Below are positions 29,086 to 40,880 of a DNA stretch of 64,000 nucleotides, in pieces. A program made the translations under genes and the position numbers. How positions within the stretch are numbered: position 1 is the stretch's first letter; each line of letters opens with the position of its first letter. The notes under the pieces are model-generated. The model was not told the DNA's origin, did no database searches, and saw only the letters and a list, made by a program, of their open reading frames with translations. The DNA is from Cricetomys ansorgei (taxonomy: Eukaryota > Chordata > Mammalia > Rodentia > Nesomyidae): the NCBI GenBank assembly GCA_026225945.1, contig JAMJFZ010000769.1, positions 3,219,501-3,283,500 of the forward strand, in the 5' to 3' direction.

Positions 29086-30317
29086 TGTAGTTTCATCTGA
29101 GAGTGCTCTCAGTTACAGCAGAGGATACACCTAAGATTAATTATAAACCAGATTTTTTTCTGGTTAGAGAATAAGCAAAGACCCAGAAAGAAAATGAGAA
29201 AAGAAGTGGCACTAATTTTCTAAATTTATTTTTATAATGTATGCCTTTTTTTAAAAAAATTGAAACAGGGTTTCTTTATGTATTTATGTATGCAATTTTG
29301 ATTTTATGGTAAATGATATTGTTTTATCAATTACATGGTTATATTGCTTACTGAAAATGTATAAGGTCCCCATCCAAAGCTTACAATTTTGTGTTGAAGT
29401 AATAGAGATGGCTACTTTTGTCTTGGTTCTGAAGTTAGAAGTTGTAATGTACATTAGATTGGTAAATTCTTTTGTGATACTTGAACTCACTGAAAAACTG
29501 ATTCTATGTTGTCCCCTTACCCTACTTCATACCCAAGTATCTCAGTGTTCTCCAGGGCCTCTTATCAGGGGATGGGCTGGCCCCTTTAACTCTTTGAAAG
29601 TGAGGGTGAAACACTACAATAACAAAAACATTCTCTCTTGAGAACAGCTAGAAAGTAAACCATTTCCTATGTCCTGATCCCATCTTATAATAGTGCTTTC
29701 AGTGGGAAGGAGAATCTGGAAATTCAGCCAGAGGAAGCTTAGCCATGAAGAGAAAGCTCAAGTGGTAATGTCAGTGGACTGCTTCAATTTCCCTAGCTGG
29801 TTTCTCCTGGATGTTGTGAGCATCCCCTTTGATGATGGCATCTCTGTCTGCTGCTATTTGTTCTTTTACTTGGAAGCCTCACCCAAAGGGATACTCTGCT
29901 CTGACTGGGACTCTATTTTCAACTTGACGAAAAGTTTAATTTCATGGTTTGCTTGAATTGTAAGTCCCCAAGTTTGATTTAAAAATTAGATTTTTAAAAA
30001 AGAAATTTACAGTTTTCAAGGCCATTTATGGTACTAAATGATGTTTGTGTTTACTTTTTTAAGTGCTACAAGCAACTGAATGTATGATACTTGAATTACT
30101 TTTACTAAATTGAATTTACCTCTGATTTTACAAAATACTGACTTCCAAGGAAATAAGGCATTTCTTAGTTTTCTCATATATTTATCCAAGTGGCAGATTA
30201 ATAACCAGTTAGCCATTCACAAGGTCTCCATGATAATTTGTAAACCTTAGTGTCCCTCTTTTATGTTGGATTTCTTTTCTTCTCCATTTTTCTATCAGTA
30301 GAAGTGGATGTTCAAAT
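29086..30317. other. Unannotated stretch with two adjacent plus-strand open frames
   Basis: Frames of 111 aa (29306-29641) and 87 aa (29693-29956) lie in a less AT-rich patch (about 29480-29930). Neither matches a family I recognise, and no poly(A), splice or promoter context was found. A decayed retrocopy or old LTR is possible. Confidence 0.35.
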
Positions 30318-30800
30318 TTTTTATTGAATATCATTTTTTCATGAAATATATTCTGATCACAGTTTCTCCTCTCAGGAGCTTCCTCCCACCCCTCCCCAAA
30401 TGCATGTCTTCTTTCTCTGTCTCATTAGAAAACAAACAGGCAAATTAAAAACAAAACTAAGTAAAACAAACAAAAACAAAGAAAAAACATGAGAAACACA
30501 CATACAGAAGCACACATACTCACATACACAACAATAAACTCACAAAATTGGAAACCATAATATAATAAGCAAACGAGGAGTAAGGTAAAAGTGCCCAAAT
30601 AAAGCATTGTGAGACAAAAAAAAATTCTTCAAAGTACCATTGAGTTTATTTTCTGTTGGCCATTTACTCCTGGACATGAGGCCTGCTCTTAGAAATGGTA
30701 TGTATATCCAGTGAGACTCCACTGGAGAAAACTAAGTTGTCCTTTGGAGCAGTTGACCTGGGAGTGATCTCCAGCTGGTTGCATTCAAAAGGGCTTCCTT
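30318..30800 (-). mobile_element. Rodent LINE-1 3'-UTR fragment
   Basis: Left tail TTCATGAAATATATTCTGAT, CTCATTAGAAAACAAACAGG, ACACACATACAGAAGCACAC, AATAAAGCATTGTGAGACAA and CCATTTACTCCTGGACATGA. Paralogous to 20745 and 22560 in the same orientation. Confidence 0.8.
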
Positions 30801-30851
30801 AGTTGATTTCTACTGAAAGTGTTGAGTGCCCAATTTGATGATGATTTGCTG

Positions 30852-30897
30852 TATGTACATATGTATGTATGTATGTATGTATGCATGCATGCATGCC
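30852..30897. repeat. (TATG)n / (CATG)n microsatellite
   Basis: About seven ATGT units followed by about three GCAT units. Confidence 0.9.
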
Positions 30898-31503
30898 TCT
30901 CTTTGTTTATTTTCACTCTGGCTTGCTATATACTTAATAAACTTGCTCATTCAAAACTGAAAATATGACTTTTGTAGAACAGTCTCCAGACAATACACAC
31001 TAGGGGTAATAATCAGTCTTTTAGCACCAGGTGTGTGGGTTTTCATGTATGTTCTTAACTTTTTTTGAGGAATATTCTGTCTGCTTCATTGTGATACTTT
31101 TACCATCAATGATGTTGAATTCTGTGAAATTTTTATTGAGTGTCTATTAAAATGATAATGTCTTTTATTTTCTAAATAAATAAGTAAAACTATCATTGTG
31201 GTATAGTAAATAAATTTTCTTCTTAGAGGGTAGCCTTTTTTTTAACTTCTGGAATAAGCTTTACTTGTTACTATATAATCTTTGATATGTGGGGGACTCA
31301 GTTGACTAGAATTTTGTTGAGGATTTATCTATGTTCATTAAGTATATATAATTTACAATTTTTTATTTCTTCTTTGTTTCCCCTGGTATTGATAGGATAA
31401 TAGCCAACTGAAAAGGAATATGGGACATGCTCTAGTTTCTAGTTTTGTGCTTCTTATGCAATTTAATCCCATTCTTTTCTCTTCCTGTCTTTCACTTTAT
31501 TTA
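30898..31503. other. Unannotated AT-rich stretch, possibly L1-derived
   Basis: Words such as TGTGGTATAGTAAATAAATT and GATATGTGGGGGACTCAGTT give no confident family. No gene. Confidence 0.35.
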
Positions 31504-31668
31504 ATTTTAATTTTTATTTTTTTCAAAATAGGATTTTTCTGTGTTTCAGTCTGGAGCTGTCCTGAAACTTGCTCTGTCCATCCGGACAGCCTCAAACTCA
31601 GAGATCCTCCTGCCTCTGCTTCCCAGTGCTGGGATTAAAGGTGTGTACCACCACTGCCCGCCTGGTTC
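31504..31668 (-). repeat. B1 SINE
   Basis: Reverse complement B1: GGATTTTTCTGTGTTTCAGT, CTCAAACTCAGAGATCCTCC and AGTGCTGGGATTAAAGGTGT. Confidence 0.9.
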
Positions 31669-31695
31669 ACTTTATTTCTTTGTGTTAAAATTAGT

Positions 31696-31792
31696 ATTGG
31701 TGGGCTAGCGATACAGTATAGTAGATAGAGCATTAACACTGCATATACAAGACACTGGGTTCCATTTCCAATACTGACAAATGAGTGAATAG
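31696..31792 (+). repeat. ID-type SINE, diverged
   Basis: GGTGGGCTAGCGATACAGTA then TAGAGCATTAACACTGCATA and CACTGGGTTCCATTTCC follow the A-box/B-box layout of ID elements. Confidence 0.6.
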
Positions 31793-32149
31793 ACAACTGC
31801 AGTATACTTGCTTCATTGCTTAACAGACTGTTTGATTGTAAGAATATTTTCATTAAATACTAGACATGAATGGACATAGAAAATATTTGACTGTGTTCAG
31901 AATAGAACCAATGAGAAGCAGATTCAGTGATAAGCTAGTTGTACATTTTATCTATTTTAGATATGTTTTATATGGATTACTTTTTAGAGATCCTAAAAAA
32001 AATAATCAAATTCACAACTGTCAATGTTATCATAAATTTAGCTGTATACTATGAACACTTACCTAAAGGTTTATGCTCTATGCATATAATTTCATTATAC
32101 ATTGGAAAATTATTTTATTATTTCAGTCCCCAAAGACATCAAGAATACA

Positions 32150-32151
<2 letters not shown>
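31793..32151. other. Unannotated AT-rich stretch
   Basis: No gene or repeat was recognised between the ID-like element and the TG microsatellite. Confidence 0.45.

Positions 32152-32198
<47 letters not shown>
32152..32198. repeat. (TG)n microsatellite
   Basis: About 22-23 uninterrupted GT dinucleotides. Confidence 0.95.
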
Positions 32199-32200
<2 letters not shown>

Positions 32201-32959
32201 GCCTTTGATTATGAGGAAAATTATTCTATTGGAAAACAAAGATGAATATCTTTAACCTAGCCATTACATATTTTTATTTTCTCTATAAAGTTATTTCTAG
32301 GCATTCTTACTATCAATCACATGAGTATAGAACTGTGACCTCAGTATATTTTGCTGGAAACTTTTACCTTAGAAGAACTGCCATTCTGCTTTTACCCAAG
32401 TCTCAGGGGTTAGGTCAGGTTAAGGGATATTGTATATATTTTTTTAAGGAAAATAATTTCAAACTCTTCATAGCACATGCAGCATTGCCCTCCTCAACCT
32501 CATCTGACCTGATGAAATGGTAATGCCAGATTTAGTTGTGGAAATTTCCTTTTGGGGATATTATTAATTCTATACTAAAAAAAAAAATAGTTACTACTTT
32601 TAAAAGACTCAAGACTTTCTGATTCTAAATGTCTTCTCTGCCATTGTATTCTTTGTCTAGGCTTCCCTATGGAGTCTATTTAAAGAGTGATTCAAGAGTC
32701 AAACCTACACTGATAGTTTCTTAGAAGGATTTACTATTGTACTTGACAGTGTTGTTTAATCATATGGAGTCCTTTTGTTTGAAAGACATAAAATTTAAGA
32801 GAAAAAGGAAATTAATCTTCATGACCTTTTTATCATATTACCTTTTTATCATCATTGCTTCATTCTTATATGCTTTAAATTATTTTCTTCATAGCATACA
32901 TTTATGCATGTGGCTTTTTATGAAATTATAGTAATATTCGTTAATTCACTTATTTATTT
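32199..32959. other. Unannotated AT-rich stretch
   Basis: Short open frames (32242-32523, 32737-32931) are unrecognised; an A-run lies at 32577-32587. No gene is supported. Confidence 0.45.
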
Positions 32960-33086
32960 GGGAATTTTAGAGACAATGCCAACTCTGTAATTTAAGCTGT
33001 CCCAGAACTCACAATGTCATCCATGCTGGCCTCAATCATATGCCAGTCTCTTGTCCAGCCTCTTGAATGCTTGGATTATAGGCATT
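32960..33086 (-). repeat. B1-related SINE, old
   Basis: Reverse orientation: TGTCCCAGAACTCACAATGT, CATGCTGGCCTCAATCATAT and GCTTGGATTATAGGC; strongly diverged. Confidence 0.6.
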
Positions 33087-33299
33087 GCAAATTAAATAAC
33101 TGCTATTTTAAAATAACAAATACAATAAATATGTATCACAGAAGAAGTTAGGACTTGTGAAAGTATAAAATATAACTTTCATTTTGTTAGGAATGCAGCT
33201 GAAAATAGAAAGCATTTTGTTCAAGTCTCAATAAATAGATTCAGTCTTGACTATTATCTATCATGCCACCTAATGCCTTACACAAGGTTATCCTTACTT

Positions 33300-33366
33300 A
33301 CCTAGGTAGTTTTGAGGCCAGCCTATGCTACATAAGGCCCTGTCTTAAATAAATAAAATAAGTAAA
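33300..33366 (+). repeat. 3' part of a B1/proto-B1 SINE
   Basis: TTTGAGGCCAGCCTATGCTA and AAGGCCCTGTCTTAAATAAA correspond to the 3' half of B1; the 5' half is missing. Confidence 0.6.
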
Positions 33367-34854
33367 ACCATTTTGCACAGAAAAACAAGATTTCCAATCA
33401 AGTACTTCATAGTGGAATTCACACCTCAAACTGAAACCAAAATTGCCTTTATTCAGATAGCCTCATTTCTGCTAATATTCATTCCATATCTTTAATGCAA
33501 GGCTCCAAATACCAGTTTCATTGCTAGACACCACTTGCTCATAGTTTACTAATCAGTGTGAATTCAGTTTCTACCACTTGTTGCCATATAATTTTTGGCA
33601 AATTATGGACAGAATGAATGAAGAATTAATAAATTTTAAAATTAAATTGATAGCATATATAGTAATTTTAGAAAGCATTGCTATATACAAATTGCTTGAG
33701 TATTTGCTTGGTCAATATGTTAGTAATATTAATGACATTCTTATTTTTAATATTTTAATAGAGAACAAAGAAGAAAAAAGATGCTTCAATAAAGATTAAA
33801 TATCATAAATTAATTTTGTAATGTTCGTATTTTATCTAACTACATCTTTCAATTTCAACAATCAATAGTCTATACTTCTGGCATACATTAAAAAATTAAA
33901 TAGAATTTGAAGTTTATTTTATTCTTTAAGATTTTATGTTATATGTATTCTCTTATCCTGATATGATTCCTAAATTTGCTCAAAAAATGTTTTAAAAATC
34001 ATACCTACATTTCTCTTAAGATAGCTTTCCAGAATTATGTGAAGCAAAAATAAGATAACAGATTTATTTCACATAAAGGTAATTTATGGTATAAAAGCAG
34101 ATACTTTATGAAGAGCTATAGCCTTGTTGGATTCATGTAGTTATTTGCTACCATTTAATTTGGATCCTAAATGTGATATTTTGTTTATTTTGTTAGCTTT
34201 TTCCTTTAATATATTAAATGTCATTCTGATAAGATGATAAATGAGCACATATCTAAAGAACTTTTGGTAAATGTGCAGAAAAATACAGAAAAATTGCTTG
34301 GTGCAGGAAAATGCATTTCCGTCCTTCATTTCAAAAATGCTTATTTCAGTAGTATTTCATGACACATGGGAGTATTAATAGATGTGCTCTCAATTTGTCA
34401 TTCCATTTCAGGCAAGAAAAATTTTAAATTATTTCTAACTTCAAGATATTAGTTAAGTAGAATGGGGTTTCGTGTAAGTTTAATTGGGTAGCAAGTTGTT
34501 TACACCAGAAAGAATACTACTTTGTGAATTCCATAGTGATAGGAACATGTGTTATAGGAAATGAATGGTAGAATGGAAATAGTGAAGAAACAGGCGTAGG
34601 CAGGGCAAATTAGCATGGAATTTGAAAGCTGTAGAAATCTGGCATTTTATTACGTTTATTGTCATAAGATACCTTTATTTGAATAAGCAATGAGTCCTGG
34701 GTGAATAGTACCACTTTACAAAGATCTCTTTGGTTGACCTTGGTAAACATTAATGTTTAGTATTATTGACAATTTACATAATATTTACTCTTAATATTTG
34801 TAAATGTAGATTCTTGTTAAAAATCATTTATTCTTCTGTCTACTTAAATCACTG
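33367..34854. other. Unannotated AT-rich stretch
   Basis: Very AT-rich around 33590-33960. No gene or confidently named repeat. Confidence 0.5.
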
Positions 34855-35640
34855 GTTCCAGCCTGGAGCCCTGGAGCCCTGGAGCACTTTGTCCTCTTTA
34901 CAATCTAGTCTTAATCCTTGAACTGGAAGGCTTCAGCCATCATACAATCTAGAATATTTAAACTGCTAGCCTGGACCTAGAAGGATCAAGCCTTTAGCCT
35001 TCTGAGACCTACTGCTGACTGAGCCACTCTGACTAGCTCCTTATGAACTTTTTCTCTTCTGGGGTTCAACTCACTCTCTGTTCTGGGCTTCTGCCTAGCT
35101 CTGCTATGTCTCTGTATGTCTTCCTGAACTCTTACTGCTCCATACTGCCTCTGTAACTGGCTGCTCTGTATGTCACTTTAGCCTTAGCTTCTGTAACTCC
35201 TCTGCAATTTACTCTGTTTTAACTCTATAACTGACTTCTCTGTCTGCTTCTCAACTGAGTCTGTTAACTGAATCACTCTGTCTATTCCTGAACTGACTCA
35301 ACTGACTGACACTGTTAACTGAATGACTCTAACACCTATGTAACTCTCTTTTCCTGGGCTGAGAGCCTGACTTTGCTCATGAGAATTGGACATGTTCCAT
35401 GTTCTTACTTTGCAACTTCTTCCTCTGATTTGTCACCTAGTCTGCCATTCACTCTAACTCATCTTAGATGTCACTTCCTGTGTGACATTGACTCCTTCTG
35501 AGTTCTGTTTCCTGTGTCTGCTTCCACTGTTTTTTCTAGGGATTAAAAGTGTGGACCACCATTGCTTTCTGATTATACTGGGATTAAAGGTGTTTCTGTA
35601 TTCCATCTAAACCACACAGGCTTCTGAATGTAGCCCCTAC
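34855..35640 (+). repeat. CTGACT-rich dispersed rodent repeat, copy 1
   Basis: A long, low-complexity series of CTGAACTGACTC, TGTTAACTGAATGACTC and CTCTGTCTGC words, ending in a B1-like GGGATTAAAAGTGTGGACCA and then GGCTTCTGAATGTAGCCCC. A second copy at 37245 shares the same order and ending. A CTGGAGCC triplicate opens it at 34863-34886. The family name is not known to me. Confidence 0.65.
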
Positions 35641-36534
35641 AATGGAGACCTTAGCTTTCACACAGGGCTATTCCTCTACAAATATTTTATGTCACAATTT
35701 AGTTTCTCAGCCTCCCTGACTTAAGAATCCTTCACAAGTGTTTCTCAACTATATGTAAATATGTGGTTTTTCATGCATGTTGTCATTTTTAGAACAAGCA
35801 GGACTAAAGTAGCCAATTATTTTACCTGAATATGTATATTCTTGATCTTAGTCACAATATTTGTCACTATACTGAATTGTACATCATAAAATCTACATGT
35901 GTGTTTCTATTTTGTTTCTGCTTCTTTTACTACATTTCAAAACTATAAAACCAGGATGTTTTCTTGTTCATAGCTGTATAACTGATAAGAAGAACTTCAT
36001 GTGAACTCAAATATTTGCTGAATGTGTAAATCAATGAGTCATTTATATTGTTTTATGTCAGCCTATATCTCACTCTTACTAATGGCCACACAGTGTTCAA
36101 TTGTGTAAGTAACACTGATGTTACTTAGTTCTTGGTTATAAAGGCTACAATGTGTCAATGTGTTATTGTATACCTCTAAGTGTTTATATTTCAGTACATT
36201 TGTGACATATATATTTTTGGCATATTCATTTAATAAGTCCCTGAGGGAAAGTGCTGAATCAAAATACATGCAGATTTTGTATGTATTTGTAAATTATAAC
36301 CCTAAAAGAGGGTTCTCATTTGTTTTTAATACTGAAGACTACAAAAAACAAACAAAACTGTACATACCAATAGCATAATGTGATTTTTAACCTGAAGTTA
36401 TTTTTAAATACATTTACTTTTAGATATTTCTGCATCTGTAAATGCATATACCTTAAACTTCCACCTCCTACAATTCTTGTCAACCTCTTCCCTACAAGTC
36501 CCTTCATGTCTATTAATTTTTTTTCTGGCCCATA
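35641..36534. other. Unannotated stretch with a probable old L1 piece
   Basis: The part at about 36030-36290 has a weak old-L1 antisense pattern (AATAAGTCCCTGAGGGAAAG, GCTGAATCAAAATACATGC). Otherwise nothing was recognised. Confidence 0.35.
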
Positions 36535-37110
36535 GATTAACTAAGGCTGTCGGTGTTCCAGTTGGTTGAATCTATCTGTTAGAGTGTGTGTGGTTCATCA
36601 GTGGAACCATAAATAAGACAGTGGTTGACACTTTCCCAGAGTCTACCAATAACCAATAGTTCAGAGGTAAAGTAGCGTCTGACAACCCCTCCCACTTTTT
36701 TTGCTTACTGTTGATAGAATTGGTCTTCTGTAGGCTCAGTGCAGGTTAATACATTTGTTATGAATTAATAATTACAATAGTTATGGTGAAATTAAAGAAT
36801 AGCATTTCATAACCTTCTACCCAATCATCTAGCTTTCACAAACTTCCTGCCCCTCTTTCCCAATATTCACTGAGACTTCAAAAAATGATATTAATATCTT
36901 GTTTATAGCTGGGGCCACAAATATTGCTTATTCTCTTCATCTTGGACAGTAATAAGTCTCTTGCATTCACTGCAGTTCATTGTGGGGAGAGGATTTTCTG
37001 ATTGGAATCAGCTTTTTGTCTGTGTATATCAGCATAATACAAAACAGTATGTAGTTTTTAGGTTAAGGGTAAATATATTTAACCTATCTCCTACAAAACT
37101 CATCATTTCT
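36535..37110 (-). mobile_element. Rodent LINE-1 3'-UTR fragment
   Basis: GTTGGTTGAATCTATCTGTT, GACAGTGGTTGACACTTTCC, AATAACCAATAGTTCAGAGG, GGCTCAGTGCAGGTTAATAC and CTTGCATTCACTGCAGTTCA follow a known rodent L1-associated 3' sequence read in reverse. Confidence 0.55.
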
Positions 37111-37244
37111 ATGGTGAAAACAGTTAAAATACTTTGTCATCTTTACAAACTGTCTATTTTTGGTTTTTATCGACAATGATCTTTGTTTTCAATAGCATGC
37201 TGGAAATTCATTCTGCTAAATAACAACTTAGAACCCAATTGACA

Positions 37245-37800
37245 AGTTTTTTTTTTCTTCTTTCCCTGCCTGTAGCTCTTGTTATAGCTCTGCTTGGCTT
37301 CAAACTGAAACACTCTTCCCATCTGATACTGAATTCTTCTGCCGAACTGTGTCTCTGCCTCAAACTCCTCAGACTGCCTCAGACTCCTGCTAACTGAGTC
37401 CTTGTTTCAGACTGCCTCAAAATGCCTCTTTTTCTCATATCTTTTGTGCCTGTCTCTTACTGCCTGCTTCAGACTGCTTTCCTTTCTGAGCTGAGAACCT
37501 CTTTTCTATTGTGAGAGTTGGGCATGCCCTCACTCTAACTCAGTCTGTCACCTCTTCCTCTGACTCATCACTTTGACTGTCTTTCACTTTGACTTATCTC
37601 AGAATTCATTTCCTGTCTGACACTGACTGTTCTGGGCTCTGCTTCCTGTCTCTGCTTCCTGTCTTTCAACTGCTAGGATTAAAGTTGTGCACTACTACTA
37701 CCTTCTGAATACTGGGATTAAACATATATATGAGTATTCTTTCTATATTCCATCCAGACCACACAGGCTTCTGAATGTGATCCCTTCATATAGACCACTG
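37245..37800 (+). repeat. CTGACT-rich dispersed rodent repeat, copy 2
   Basis: Shares with copy 1 the CTGCCTCAGACTCC/CTCTAACTCAGTCTG texture, a TGAGAGTTGGGCATGCCCTC section (TGAGAATTGGACATGTTCCA in copy 1), the GGATTAAAGTTGTGCACTAC B1-like part and the CACACAGGCTTCTGAATGTG end. Confidence 0.65.
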
Positions 37801-37909
37801 GATGTGATCCTTTTCTATAGCAGCCATATTGCTGGATTAAATGATTTAATATTTCTCTACACCTGCATAGCACACTCACTCCCTAGAATCTGATAACCAA
37901 CATCCTATT

Positions 37910-38230
37910 CTTTATGAGATCACCTTTTTCAGATTCCACATAAGAGGAGATCGTGTAGTACATGTTTATCTATGTCTGACTTAAAGATCTCCAATCTACT
38001 CATATTGTTGCAAATGGCAAGATTTTTCTTTTTATAATTGAACAGCAGTCAAGTGCAGATATGTACCACGTTTTCATTATCCATTCTGAAGTTGATATAC
38101 AACTAGTTTTTTTTCTATATTAGTTATTTTGAATGTGTCAATGAGGTATGTCAATGTCATAGAGGTATAGATGTATCTTTTACATACGTATTTCATTTCC
38201 TTTGGACATCCACTTGAGATTACAATTTAG
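37910..38230 (-). mobile_element. Old mammalian LINE-1 3'-region fragment
   Basis: CAGATTCCACATAAGAGGAG, CATATTGTTGCAAATGGCAA, GATATGTACCACGTTTTCAT and TATTTCATTTCCTTTGGACA match the conserved order of older mammalian L1 3' sequence read in reverse. Confidence 0.75.
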
Positions 38231-38689
38231 AATCTCAGTAAAGTAATGAATTTGCTCATGAATTTTTAATAATTAATCTGTGACTCCAATGCCAGTTATA
38301 AACTGAGCACTTCAAAGAGAAAAAAATTAACATATGTCATTTCTTGTGAAACTGTGTTTTTCCACCTAGATAATAGAAAGTAGAGATGATAGTTAATAAA
38401 AAAATATTTTCTTAAGGGAAGAACCAATGCACAGCAGTAGATGGTCAACCCAGAATGAACTCAATCATATTTTTGTAAATTTTTTGGTCTCATATTGCTT
38501 TGTTTGAGAGTTTTTTTAAAAAGTTGGTACTAGTCTTCTGCTTGTATAATATGGTTTTCAATTTTACATTTTAATGGATTTTGGGTTTTGTAGAATGTGT
38601 GAGTTTTTGTGCATTTTTTACATTTTTTGTTTGTTTTGTTTTAAATTCTGGTTTGTTTTATTTGCCTGTTGGTTTGATGGCAAGGTTAT
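38231..38689. other. Unannotated AT-rich stretch
   Basis: T/G-rich texture at 38570-38690; no gene. Confidence 0.45.
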
Positions 38690-39635
38690 AGAGCAAGAAG
38701 AACATTCCTTCATTACTGGTGAGAGTGCAAAACTTGTACAGCCACTGTGTAAATCAATATGGTGATTCCTCAGGAAACTGGGAATTGACCTACCTTCAAG
38801 AACCAGCTATACCACTCCTGATCATATACTCAAAAGACAGTCCTATGTTTATAGAGGCTTTATTCATATTAGCTGGAAATTGGAAACAACCTAGGTGCCC
38901 CTCAACTGAAGAATGGATAAAAAAAAAATGTGGTACATTTGCACAAAGTATTACTCAGCTATTTTTAAAAAATGACATCATAAAATTTTCAGGCAAAAGG
39001 ATGGAACTGGAAAAGAATCATCCTGAGCTAGGTAACCCAGATCCAGAAAGACAAAAATGATCTGTGCCTAGCCCAGTTGTCATTAGAGAGGCTTCCTCCA
39101 GCAGCTACTGGGAGCAGAGGCAAGGCTGATGGCCAAACATCTGGCAGGGCAGAGCTTGGGGAACCCCAAAGAGGAGGAGGAGAGGAGGGGTAGAGAACAA
39201 CAGGAGAACAAGTCACACATACTCAACTGACCAGGATTATCAAGAGCTCACAGAGACTGAAGTGGCAGACACAAAGTCTTACACGGTCTCCTAAATATAT
39301 CTTTTGGCTGGATGGCTTGATGTTCTTGTAGCAGTCCTAAAAGTTGGAGTTGTGTGGGTCTCTAACCCTTTTACCTGCCTTTGGGATACTTTTCTTCCTA
39401 CTGGGTTGCCTAGTCCACCTTTGATGTAGGGACTCAACCCTTGCCATTTTTCCATCTTGAAACACCCTGTTTGATTGGTAACCCTGGGACATCTGCTCTT
39501 TTCTGAGAGATAGGGGACAGAGGATAAGGAAGAGAGAGATGATGGGGGGAGCTGGAAGGAGGAGTGAGAAAGGAGGCTGGAGTGTCGATATGTATTCTAT
39601 GAGAGAAGAAAAATAAATTAAAACTTAAAAAAAGA
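38690..39635 (+). mobile_element. Rodent LINE-1 3' end (ORF2 end / 3' UTR) with tail
   Basis: Starts at GTGAGAGTGCAAAACTTGTA in the typical L1 wording, followed by GGTGATTCCTCAGGAAACTG, GGAAACAACCTAGGTGCCCC and GAACTGGAAAAGAATCATCC, then a G/A-rich UTR and an A-rich end near 39610-39635. The 113-residue open frame at 38719-39060 lies within it and is L1-derived, not a host gene. Confidence 0.8.
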
Positions 39636-39765
39636 GAGAAAGGAGGCATAGAGTTGCATGGATGGGGATATGGGGAGGATCTGGGAGGAGTTGGTGGAGG
39701 GGAAACCATGATCAGAATATATTGTATGAAAATATTATTTTCAATTAAAAATATAAAAAAATTAT
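39636..39765 (+). mobile_element. Second LINE-1 3' tail joined to the first
   Basis: After the A-rich end of the previous element the UTR wording restarts (GATGGGGATATGGGGAGGAT) and ends with ATCAGAATATATTGTATGAA and an AT-rich tail. This indicates two adjacent or nested L1 3' ends. Confidence 0.6.
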
Positions 39766-39875
39766 GAATTATAAATAACAAATTATACAGATTATATAAA
39801 TAAAAGCATAATGTTGGGGAAAACATTTTCCTGTTGAATTTGCCTTTGGATTTCAAAGAGAATATAACAAAAAAA

Positions 39876-39940
39876 AGGCCTATATGATTACTAATAAAAG
39901 GCCTATACTAATAAAAAGGCCTATATGATTACTAATAAAG
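39876..39940 (+). repeat. Short tandem repeat of AGGCCTATATGATTACTAATAA
   Basis: Three copies of an AGGCCTAT...ACTAATAAA unit, the middle one shortened by about six bases. Confidence 0.85.
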
Positions 39941-40136
39941 CACACATAGGTAATATTTTAGTGGCAATATTTTCACTGAGAACATTTAAGACTACATTTT
40001 CTTGTGCAGGAATAATTAATTATATGCTTTTAATACTTCACTATTTCATGACTTATATTTTTACATAAATTATAAAATATCAAAATTATTCTAGATGATG
40101 ATGGTGATCATGAGGATTATCATGATTATTTAGTCT

Positions 40137-40257
40137 ATGTCATCCTGGTTATTCTGGAACTCACTATGTAGACCAGGCTGGCCTCAAACTCAGAGATCTG
40201 CCTGGCTCTGCCTCCTGAATGCTGGGATTAAAGGCCTGTGCCACTACACACATCTTT
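40137..40257 (-). repeat. B1 SINE
   Basis: TCTGGAACTCACTATGTAGA, CAGGCTGGCCTCAAACTCAG and GCTGGGATTAAAGGCCTGTG; well preserved but lacks the reversed tail. Confidence 0.92.
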
Positions 40258-40649
40258 CTAGGTGATTATTTTTCTTGTTATTATTAAGCAGTATGCTTTA
40301 GAAGACAAATATGCAAGCAATGATTTCAACACAACTACTGGTTGATTAGTAATTGGTATAGATGGTTGTCAGGCTACTTACTTCCTATCTACTTGAAGCT
40401 CATAGTTGCCTTTTAGATAAGTATTATTAGTGATATTATATAAATGGAAAGCAATTAAAATAAACCACTGAACAGAAGTTTTAAGTAATTTATCAAGGCT
40501 TATAAGTTAAGATCAGGAAACTCTCTTCCTAGATGTGCTGCTGACTTGCTGATTATTGTAAAAATTTAGCTTTGTGTCTGTATTTCTTTATTCTAAAAAT
40601 GAAGAGGAGCATAAGGTCAAACATTCCCTCATAATTTTGAAAGTTTTGT
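40258..40649. other. Unannotated AT-rich stretch
   Basis: Nothing recognised. Confidence 0.45.
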
Positions 40650-40775
40650 TTTTTATGGGGGAAGCTGGGGAGGTGGAGGGAAGAAAGGAGGGGGTCAGGA
40701 TGTATTCTGTAAATTGTATGAGAGAAGAAAAATAAAAATAAATAAATAGATAAATAAATAAACAAATAAATGTGA
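40650..40775 (+). mobile_element. LINE-1 3'-tail remnant with (AAAT)n
   Basis: GGGGAAGCTGGGGAGGTGGA, TGTATTCTGTAAATTGTATG and AGAGAAGAAAAATAAA resemble the L1 tail at 39520-39620; an AAAT microsatellite follows (about 40729-40775). Confidence 0.6.
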
Positions 40776-40880
40776 ATGCCAGAAGAAACTCTTCTGAACT
40801 TCATCTTGCTATTTGAGTATACATTTCTTTATGTGTGACTAAAGTATTTTACAATACATTTAAAAATATCTTAATAGATC

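Noticed and set aside
32073..32255. Cys/Val-repeat open frame
   Set aside because: Encoded by the (TG)n microsatellite.
34855..37800. CRISPR-like or satellite array
   Set aside because: Repeat words are irregular, with no constant repeat or spacer length, and the genome is mammalian.
38719..39060. 113-aa plus-strand frame as a host gene
   Set aside because: Its wording matches the L1 ORF2-end/3'-UTR region; it is part of the L1 insertion.
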